DNA of 16,307 bases from Sedimentisphaerales bacterium (lineage in GTDB: Bacteria > Planctomycetota > Phycisphaerae > Sedimentisphaerales > SM23-30): the NCBI GenBank assembly GCA_030636065.1, contig DAOVXR010000008.1, forward strand, positions 1 to 16,307. The letters run 5' to 3'. Positions within the stretch are counted from its first letter, which is position 1, and each line of letters starts with the position of its first letter. Below are positions 7,959 through 14,160 of the stretch, piece by piece. A program made the position numbers and the translations under genes. Below the pieces are notes generated by a model that worked only from the letters and a program-made list of their open reading frames with translations, searched no databases and had not been told where the DNA came from.

Positions 7959-9029
7959 ATGATCGCCATTTTGATTTTTACTGTTCTTACGGGTGTTCTT
8001 ATTTTCTATCAGGTTTTTACACAGGGCTTGTTCAGTAACATAATCATGGCTGTGCTTTCGCTGATGGCGGCTGTAACAGCCTTGAATTACTATGAGCCGC
8101 TATCGGTTATTTTGAATGATAAAACGGGAGTAATGAATATCGGCTGGCGAGGTGTTTCGTTACTGGCGATATTTGTTGTTACCCTTTTTGTGTTACGGAT
8201 GACAAGTGATCAGCTTATCAAGGGTAATATGAATTTCCCGATGATAATCGACCGTGCCGGCAGTGGGCTTTGCGCATTGGTTTCGAGCCTGACGATTTCC
8301 GGGATGATAGCACTGGGACTACAGAACATGCCTGTCTCAGCGGTAATCCTGGGCTTCGACCGTTGCGGAGAGTCTTTACAACAGCCGGAATCGGATAAGG
8401 GTTTTTTCCCGTATGGAGACAGCTTTGTAACAGCGGTTATGAATCAGGTAAGTTGCTATTGCCTGGCGGGCCGTGACAGATTCGCGCATCATCATCCGGA
8501 TTATCTGCGTGAATTATATCTCAATCGTCTGATTCCGGACGATTTCAAAGGTAGCCGTCAGGAGGCAGGCTCGGACGCCATGACTGTTGAGGAAATGTGG
8601 CCGATCAGTTCGGTGCTTCGCGACACACAAAACGAGGAAGAGGTTGCGCTCGAAACGGGGGAATCACTTATTGGCGTACGAATCAAGCTGAAACCCGGCC
8701 AGGGCAATCGAGAGAGTATGGGAACGGTTGACGGGGATAAAAGCATACGATTTTCGATGGGCCAGATACGGCTTGTGGGGTTTGATCCCGACGAACCTGA
8801 TAAACCCGGTTACAGCCGATACCCGATCGGTTTTCACAACAAGGGCCGTCCCGCTTATTTTAAAAAATCACTGAATGAAGGCCACTTCTATAAAAGCAGT
8901 CAGAACGAACCGATTAGCCTGCTTTTCAAATGGCCCGGCAAACTCAGTAAAGCCCCCCCGCGGTATATTGAATTCAAACAATCATCACGAGTACCAACCC
9001 GGCTAAAAAAGGCTTCAGATAAAAAATAG
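7959..9029 (+). CDS. CvpA-like integral membrane protein with a long soluble C-terminal tail
   Basis: ATG 7959 has GGAG about 8 bases upstream, 37 bases after the previous stop. The frame is open further upstream, but that part overlaps the ATPase gene in another frame. Of the 356 residues, the first 120 or so form about four hydrophobic helices (MIAILIFTVLTGVLIFYQVF, SNIIMAVLSLMAAVTAL, GVSLLAIFVVTLFVLRM, ALVSSLTISGMIALGL). The pattern EPLS, then GVSLLAIF, then LIKGN, NFPMIIDRAGSG and ISGMIALG resembles planctomycete CvpA-family proteins as I recall them. In other bacteria CvpA is linked to envelope homeostasis and colicin V export. The remaining 230 or so residues are hydrophilic and have no recognised domain. 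No catalytic motif is visible. The position between a secretion-type ATPase and a transpeptidase suggests an envelope role. Confidence 0.6.
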   Translation: MIAILIFTVLTGVLIFYQVFTQGLFSNIIMAVLSLMAAVTALNYYEPLSVILNDKTGVMNIGWRGVSLLAIFVVTLFVLRMTSDQLIKGNMNFPMIIDRAGSGLCALVSSLTISGMIALGLQNMPVSAVILGFDRCGESLQQPESDKGFFPYGDSFVTAVMNQVSCYCLAGRDRFAHHHPDYLRELYLNRLIPDDFKGSRQEAGSDAMTVEEMWPISSVLRDTQNEEEVALETGESLIGVRIKLKPGQGNRESMGTVDGDKSIRFSMGQIRLVGFDPDEPDKPGYSRYPIGFHNKGRPAYFKKSLNEGHFYKSSQNEPISLLFKWPGKLSKAPPRYIEFKQSSRVPTRLKKASDKK

Positions 9030-9065
9030 CTCACAGTCTTTCCTCTTACACTCTTACACCCATAA

Positions 9066-11168
9066 ATGTTTCAACGGCGATTGGTACAATTTTCGTTTTT
9101 ATTAGCGGTGGCACTGGGAATACTCATTGCTCGGTTGGCCTGGCTACAGCTTATCCACGGACGGGAATACGCCCAAAAGGCTGAAACACTTCTCGAAGGT
9201 CGCTACGAATGGCTGGACACGGCACGGGGCACAATCTATGATTGCCAGGGTGAGATTCTATCAGTCGATCAACCTGTCTTTAGAGTTTGTCTTCATTATA
9301 AATTGATCCGTTTGTATTACGAGTGGTTCTGGCGAGACCAGGAGCTTCGGTATCTTAATGCGCACCCGGACAAAACTCCTGATGATGCGATCCGCCATGT
9401 TCAGCGGGAATATGGGCCGCAACGCCGCAACGCCGATGGGATTCTGATTGAATTGGCGGATATTATCGGGGCCTCTATGGATAAGATTCATGAGGAGATA
9501 CGGAAACTGAACAAACGTATCTTTGTTTTGCGAACCAGTCGTGCCCGCAGATTATGGTATTCGAATAATAATGTACTGTTTGAGCCTCAGCCTGACACAG
9601 AGGCGATCAGCGAAAATTTTGCTCTGCGGGTTCCGAACGATAATAAGCGGTTGCAATTGATTTACAGGACAAGGGTATGGGAGATGACGCAGCCGCAGCC
9701 GATATTGAAACCGATCCCGCGGATAATGGCCCTGACAATTAATGAACGATTTGTGGGATCGTTGCTTGGTGGATCGCGGCAGGAACGGCCGGTTACTGTT
9801 CAGACCGGCAAAACCAGAGTGTATCCGCACAACGAAGCAGCGTGTCATCTGATAGGTCAACTGGGGCCGATTTCGGATGATATGACTGCCGGCCGACCAC
9901 GTGACCCGAATACGCAGGAGTTAGCTGCTTATTATTCCGGTGATCGACGGGGTTGGTGGGGGATGGAGTATATATTTGAGAAAGTGCTGCGTGGCCGCCG
10001 CGGCTGGGTAAGAAAACACATGCTCGCCGATCAGACTGTCCGGATAGAGCCTGTTTTCGGTGCGAATATAACGATGACGCTTGATATCGCTCTGCAGGAG
10101 CGAATCCGGGAGTTATTCGAGGGCAAAAACGAACGGGGGGAAAAATATTTGGGGGGAGCGGTAGTAATTGACGTTCCGACCGGTCAGGTCAGGGCGGCGG
10201 TGTCGGTCCCGACATTCAATCTGAATACCTGTTGGCGGAACCCGTACTATAAAGAAATTTTCAATACCTCAAAATACCTGTCCCGCGCGATTGGAAAACC
10301 CTATCAGTCCGGCTCGACGATCAAAACCACCTTACTGCTCGGTGCATTGGAACGTGGCCTTATCAGTCCTGACAAAACGGTTTTCTGTTCTTTGGACAAT
10401 AAAGATTGGCCCGGCAAACCGGATCATATCCATAACCACGGACAGACAGGGAGCCGTAAGGCGATTAAATTAAGCTGCAATTATTTTTTCATTAAGCTGG
10501 GCCAGAGATACGGCCCGGAGGGGATGACAAACTGGCTGAAATCATGCGGCTTTAACAGACCTGTGTTGGCCCAGCCGAAAGATTATAATCGTAGCGGTGA
10601 ATACTGGTTATTCAGGGAAACAAGCGGTCATATTTCGCCGCAAGGGGCGAAAATGTCGGATTTTTACCTTAGATTTATCAGTATTGGCCTTAATCCCCTG
10701 AGTACTTCCATTCTTCAGATTGCCGACACTATGGCCGCGATAGCACGGGACGGTTTAATGGTTCAACCGAGTATGGTCCGGACTCCGTTGGTCCCACAGC
10801 ACAGGGAGCGAATTGCCTCGGCAGCGAATGCGAAAATTGTACAGGATGGGATGTGGGCGGTGATAAACGAACCCGACGGCCCCTATGGGACTAACGGCGA
10901 CTGGGAGCGGGCCGGTACCGCTTATAACGCCTTTTATAGCGATTCCAGGCCTCTGCTCTGGGATGACAGCCGGGCAAAGGTATATGGCAAAACGGGTACG
11001 ACTGATAATTCAGTATTTGCTTGCTATGCCGAAGCGGCGGACGGACGCTGCCTCGCGGTAGCGGTTATTGTGGAGGTGGACGCCAATGGTAGCGAGGTAG
11101 CCGCCCCGATAGCCCGCGACATACTCCGAATTTGTTCTGAGCGGGGATATCTTCCTGAAATAGATTAA
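9066..11168 (+). CDS. Class B penicillin-binding protein (PBP2-like transpeptidase)
   Basis: This 700-residue protein is anchored by an N-terminal helix (FSFLLAVALGILIARLAWLQL) and should cross-link peptidoglycan in the periplasm. A dimerisation/pedestal region is expected up to about residue 360 (it includes ARGTIYDCQGEILS). In the transpeptidase domain all three active-site motifs are intact: SxxK as STIK at 417-420, SxN as SCN at 470-472, and KTGT at 642-645. The family could be PBP2/MrdA (elongation) or a related class B protein. No rodA, mreBCD or dcw genes are in view to decide. ATG 9066 has no recognisable Shine-Dalgarno; the leader is instead pyrimidine-rich with repeated CTCTTACAC. 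The gene follows the CvpA-like gene by 36 bases and ends the probable operon. Intact catalytic motifs imply a peptidoglycan wall in this organism, which is consistent with planctomycetes. Confidence 0.92.
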   Translation: MFQRRLVQFSFLLAVALGILIARLAWLQLIHGREYAQKAETLLEGRYEWLDTARGTIYDCQGEILSVDQPVFRVCLHYKLIRLYYEWFWRDQELRYLNAHPDKTPDDAIRHVQREYGPQRRNADGILIELADIIGASMDKIHEEIRKLNKRIFVLRTSRARRLWYSNNNVLFEPQPDTEAISENFALRVPNDNKRLQLIYRTRVWEMTQPQPILKPIPRIMALTINERFVGSLLGGSRQERPVTVQTGKTRVYPHNEAACHLIGQLGPISDDMTAGRPRDPNTQELAAYYSGDRRGWWGMEYIFEKVLRGRRGWVRKHMLADQTVRIEPVFGANITMTLDIALQERIRELFEGKNERGEKYLGGAVVIDVPTGQVRAAVSVPTFNLNTCWRNPYYKEIFNTSKYLSRAIGKPYQSGSTIKTTLLLGALERGLISPDKTVFCSLDNKDWPGKPDHIHNHGQTGSRKAIKLSCNYFFIKLGQRYGPEGMTNWLKSCGFNRPVLAQPKDYNRSGEYWLFRETSGHISPQGAKMSDFYLRFISIGLNPLSTSILQIADTMAAIARDGLMVQPSMVRTPLVPQHRERIASAANAKIVQDGMWAVINEPDGPYGTNGDWERAGTAYNAFYSDSRPLLWDDSRAKVYGKTGTTDNSVFACYAEAADGRCLAVAVIVEVDANGSEVAAPIARDILRICSERGYLPEID

Positions 11169-11250
11169 AGCAAGAGCGTCCTATAACCCGATAAAGTCCG
11201 ATAAGGGTGTTTTTTATAGACTGGGTGGCGCCTTTCTGTATTTCCCAGAG

Positions 11251-11336
11251 GTGCTAATGCAGCACAAGCTTCCAGCTTGTGATTAAAACAGTCCCGTAGG
11301 GACGAAGTGATAATAGCCCAGCGATTTATCGCTGGG
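11251..11336. repeat. Cluster of four palindromic intergenic repeats
   Basis: Four hairpins follow one another. GTGCT/AGCAC spans 11251-11265. CACAAGC/GCTTGTG with loop TTCCA spans 11263-11281 and shares bases with the first, so the two exclude each other. TCCC/GGGA spans 11292-11302. The perfect 8-bp CCCAGCGA/TCGCTGGG with loop TTTA spans 11317-11336. The wording AGTCCCGTAGGGACGA with a following GC-rich palindrome resembles repeats I have met in many planctomycete and related genomes. No open frame of interest covers them. None is followed by a clear T-run, so they look like repeats more than terminators. Confidence 0.6.
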
Positions 11337-11417
11337 AAACCTGTTCTTATATTATGTAAATTTTAATCTGAAGTGCAACAATAACAAATGTCAAGATGAT
11401 TGAAATTCCGTAAAAAT

Positions 11418-11505
11418 CGAGAGAAAAATCGTTTGGGCAGAGGCCGGAATTTGGGGGCGCGGGGGGGAAAATTCAGGCCTCTGGGGTCCCAAGCGAATTT
11501 TCTCG
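11418..11505. repeat. Long imperfect inverted repeat with a poly-G loop
   Basis: The left arm at 11418-11452 (CGAGAGAAAAATCG, TTTGGG, CAGAGGCC, GGAATTT) is matched in reverse complement by the right arm at 11468-11505 (AAAATTC, AGGCCTCTG, TCCCAAGCGA, ATTTTCTCG). A few mismatches occur, together with a 4-base bulge. The loop is 15 bases long with two G-runs (five and seven G, split by CGC). The element is outside any gene and ends 42 bases before the next start codon. I do not recognise it. Confidence 0.75.
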
Positions 11506-11547
11506 GCGATAACACACTGTTGTTTAAGTTCTTATGAATGGAGTCCG

Positions 11548-12891
11548 ATGAATATAAAAACAAGACGAACCGGTTGGTTACTATTTTTTTTCATTTTGGC
11601 AATAGCAACTTCTCGCATAACGGCGGATAATTCCCTGCCGATAGTCCGCAGCCGCACAATGAATATCGATTACGAGGTGAACATTGAGCCGGCGTCTTTG
11701 AGCCGTATCGAGCTTTGGTATTCCCGTGGTACCACGGAAGGAGCCGCCCAGCCGTGGCAGTTATACAATTACGACATGGACAAGGTCAGTCCTGCCGAAT
11801 TTGTGGCGGTTGGCGAAGGGATATTTCGTTTTTTGATAGTAGCGGTTGACCAGAGAGGGCAAGCCTCCTGCCGAACGGACGGTAACGCTATGGGTATGGT
11901 AAGTATTCCCGCCGAGGTCAGAGCGCAGCAGACGGTTTTTGTCGATTATACCCGCCCCCGGCTTTTTTTACGAAGTCCTCGCGGCAAAGTAGAGCAGGAA
12001 CATAATCAGGTATTGAAGATAAGCTGGGTTGGATTCGACACTCATTTAAGCGATTATCCGGTACAACTTTTTTATGGCAGACAGGTCGATGGTAATGAAA
12101 TTTTTACACCAATTGCTAAGCTATTGCCGGCAACTGGTGAATATCTCTGGCAGATACCGGAGCAAATCAGCAGCCCGGTTACAATCAAAGCGGTATTGAC
12201 CGACATAGCCGGAAACATTGACACAAAATCGTCCGGCTGGATCAATATTATTAAAAGCGGCAGCGATGCTCAGCCGTTAAACCACAATACGAATCTGAAA
12301 AAAAAAACCGAGTCAGGCAAAGAAGCGAACAAAGAACCAGACAAAAAGATTAGCAAGGGGTTAAGCGGTGACTCGAGCAAAGTTATAAGCGAAACAGACG
12401 CCAAAGCGGCAAACGTACGAACTGAACTCCGCAGAAAGGCTGAGAGCTATTATATTCGGGGCAGTTTGTACCGCCAAAGGCACGAATGGAGTAAAGCTGC
12501 ACAGGCGTACGACAAGGCATTGGCTATCGATGGGCAGTATCTTGAGGCCCGACTACGGCTTGGAGATGTGTTTTACAACATGAACCAGTTCGACCAGGCG
12601 CGCCGACAGTTCGAGTTATGCCTGAAGCTGCGGGCCGACTCACAGGCGGCTTTATTTGGCCTGGCGCAGAGCCGGATGGCGTTGAAACAATTCGAGCAGG
12701 CCGGGACGACCCTGGACAAACTGTTAAAGGCCGACAACCGGGACGCCCAGGCCTGGCTGATGCGCGGCGACGCGGCCCGGCAGCTTGGCCAAAAAGAAAC
12801 CGCCGTCAGTAGCTGGCAACAGGCCGGAAGAATCGGCTCGCCTATGATTAGCCGAACCGCCCAGGAGCGAATAGACAGTTTTTATCCTTGA
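11548..12891 (+). CDS. Exported protein with Ig-like domains and C-terminal TPR repeats
   Basis: ATG 11548 has GGAG 5-6 bases upstream. The 447 residues start with a signal peptide (TGWLLFFFILAIATSRITA). Residues about 30-125 form an Ig-like sandwich (DYEVNIEP, IELWYSRGT, FRFLIVAVDQRG). Residues about 130-235 form a second one (YTRPRLFLRSPRG, LKISWVGFD, YPVQLFYGRQ, GEYLWQIP, VLTDIAGNID). From memory, planctomycete exported proteins often carry this pair. A lysine/serine-rich linker covers about 240-295. Residues 298-432 then hold about four TPR units (ESYYIRGSLYRQRHEWSKAA, LGDVFYNMNQFDQARRQFEL, FGLAQSRMALKQFEQA, WLMRGDAARQLGQKETAV). TPRs mediate protein contacts, so a periplasmic scaffold is plausible. 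The partner and exact role are unknown. Confidence 0.78.
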   Translation: MNIKTRRTGWLLFFFILAIATSRITADNSLPIVRSRTMNIDYEVNIEPASLSRIELWYSRGTTEGAAQPWQLYNYDMDKVSPAEFVAVGEGIFRFLIVAVDQRGQASCRTDGNAMGMVSIPAEVRAQQTVFVDYTRPRLFLRSPRGKVEQEHNQVLKISWVGFDTHLSDYPVQLFYGRQVDGNEIFTPIAKLLPATGEYLWQIPEQISSPVTIKAVLTDIAGNIDTKSSGWINIIKSGSDAQPLNHNTNLKKKTESGKEANKEPDKKISKGLSGDSSKVISETDAKAANVRTELRRKAESYYIRGSLYRQRHEWSKAAQAYDKALAIDGQYLEARLRLGDVFYNMNQFDQARRQFELCLKLRADSQAALFGLAQSRMALKQFEQAGTTLDKLLKADNRDAQAWLMRGDAARQLGQKETAVSSWQQAGRIGSPMISRTAQERIDSFYP

Positions 12892-12947
12892 GTATGAAGA
12901 CTAGTCTTATATACTAAGTATCCTGTCGTAGCTGCTAATATGGGTGG

Positions 12948-12994
12948 CATGCTTTACGCGTAGTTTATGCAAAGCATAAACGAGCTTAAGCATG
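12948..12994. repeat. Nested palindromic repeat upstream of holA
   Basis: An outer stem CATGCTT (12948-12954) pairs with AAGCATG (12988-12994). It encloses the self-complementary TACGCGTA (12955-12962) and a perfect 8-bp hairpin GTTTATGC-AAA-GCATAAAC (12963-12981). It begins with GGGTGGCATGC, a wording typical of mobile palindromic repeats in planctomycete genomes as I recall them. It lies between the stop of the TPR gene and holA. Confidence 0.6.
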
Positions 12995-13017
12995 GTATTC
13001 CGACAGCGGGGATGGCT

Positions 13018-13049
13018 GTTAAGTAGGGTGCGATGTATCGCACCGTTTG
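13018..13049. repeat. 32-bp direct repeat, copy 1 (with GGTGCGA/TCGCACC hairpin)
   Basis: This 32-base string is identical to the one at 14075-14106. It contains the hairpin GGTGCGA-TGTA-TCGCACC (7-bp stem, 4-base loop) after GTTAAGTA. It lies 20 bases upstream of the holA start. Confidence 0.85.
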
Positions 13050-13069
13050 CATACCGGATAGACCTTATT

Positions 13070-14071
13070 ATGGCTAAAAAAATACAACAACAAGATAATG
13101 AGAAAATTTATCCTGTTTATGTGATTTATGGTAAAGACCGACGACGTACTATAGACGTGCTGGGTGGAATTGTTGAAAAAGTGCTCGGAGGTGCCGACCC
13201 GCAAATGGCGTTGAATGCGTATGATGGGACGGAGGCAAATATTGCCGAGGTACTCGTTGATCTGCGGACATTGCCTTTTCTTTCGGAGCGGCGGGTGGTT
13301 GTGGTAAAGGACGCCGACGCGTTCATCAGTGAATATCGTGATGAGTTGGAGAAATACCTCGACAAACCCTCGGCCAGTGGAGTACTGGTAATGACGACAG
13401 AGAGTTTTCCCGCCAATACTCGTTTGGCGAAAAAGGCTCGGCAGGTCGGTCAGGTCTTCGAATATAAACCTGTCAATCGGAGGGAACTAACTGGGTATCT
13501 GATTAATTATGCGGCTCGGCAATACCGGCTTCAGTTGGACAACAGCACAGCGGCGATGCTTGTTGAGTTGGCGGGAGAGGACACCGGCCTGCTCAGCAGT
13601 GAAATTGATAAAATCGCCGCGTATATGGGCCGAGCTACTGAGGGGAAACGCGTTACCCCGGATGTTGTACAAAAGTTAGTGGGAAATAATCGTCGGTATA
13701 ATGTTTTCAACGTGATTGACGCCATGACGCGATCGGACGCGGCAGTGGCGATGAAACATCTCGACGCAATGATGACCCAGGACCGGGAGGCGGAATATTC
13801 GGCTGTAGGCGCCTTTGCCTGGCATTTCAGGCGGTTATACAGAGGTAGGGTAATGCTGGAGCAGGGAATGCGCGACCAGGCGATTACCAAAGAACTGCGT
13901 ATCTGGCCTCAGCCGGAACAATTTATGAGACAGGTCAGAAAAATGACTATTCGCCAGGCAGCCTCGGCCATGCAGGAATTGATGAAAATTGATCTGGCGA
14001 ATAAGACCGGAGCAGGGACGGTTCGGGCCGGGCTGGAAAAATTTATTATACACAATACTCATTCCGGTTAA
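13070..14071 (+). CDS. holA: DNA polymerase III, delta subunit
   Basis: HolA is the clamp-loader subunit that opens the beta sliding clamp. ATG 13070 (MAKKIQQQDNEKIYPVYVIYG) gives 333 residues, normal for the family. The frame is open further upstream, but that part runs through intergenic repeats. The N-terminal domain shows the delta pattern: YPVYVIYGKDRRRTID, then LPFLSERRVVVVKDAD at about residues 67-82, then SGVLVMTTESFPANTRLAKKA. The middle and C-terminal helical domains include LVELAGEDTGLLSSEIDKIAAY and NVFNVIDAMTRSDAAVAMKHLD, both characteristic of HolA. A weak ribosome site precedes it. Identical 32-bp repeats lie on both sides. It is a housekeeping gene and supports a chromosomal origin of the window. 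Confidence 0.92.
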   Translation: MAKKIQQQDNEKIYPVYVIYGKDRRRTIDVLGGIVEKVLGGADPQMALNAYDGTEANIAEVLVDLRTLPFLSERRVVVVKDADAFISEYRDELEKYLDKPSASGVLVMTTESFPANTRLAKKARQVGQVFEYKPVNRRELTGYLINYAARQYRLQLDNSTAAMLVELAGEDTGLLSSEIDKIAAYMGRATEGKRVTPDVVQKLVGNNRRYNVFNVIDAMTRSDAAVAMKHLDAMMTQDREAEYSAVGAFAWHFRRLYRGRVMLEQGMRDQAITKELRIWPQPEQFMRQVRKMTIRQAASAMQELMKIDLANKTGAGTVRAGLEKFIIHNTHSG

Positions 14072-14074
14072 GTA

Positions 14075-14106
14075 GTTAAGTAGGGTGCGATGTATCGCAC
14101 CGTTTG
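14075..14106. repeat. 32-bp direct repeat, copy 2 (with GGTGCGA/TCGCACC hairpin)
   Basis: This is an exact copy of 13018-13049, starting 3 bases after the holA stop. An extra GTTAAGTA precedes it at 14067-14074, so the left edge is itself a short tandem duplication. Together the two copies bracket holA. Confidence 0.85.
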
Positions 14107-14145
14107 TGTGCCAGGTTACACTTATTCCGGATAAAAAAACAGCAT

Positions 14146-14150
14146 GGAGG
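14146..14150 (+). promoter_or_regulatory. Ribosome binding site that decides the lipoprotein start
   Basis: GGAGG ends 10 bases before ATG 14161. The alternative GTG at 14104 and TTG at 14389 have no comparable site, so translation most likely starts at 14161, immediately before the tandem repeats. Confidence 0.6.
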
Positions 14151-14160
14151 CATAACAGCA

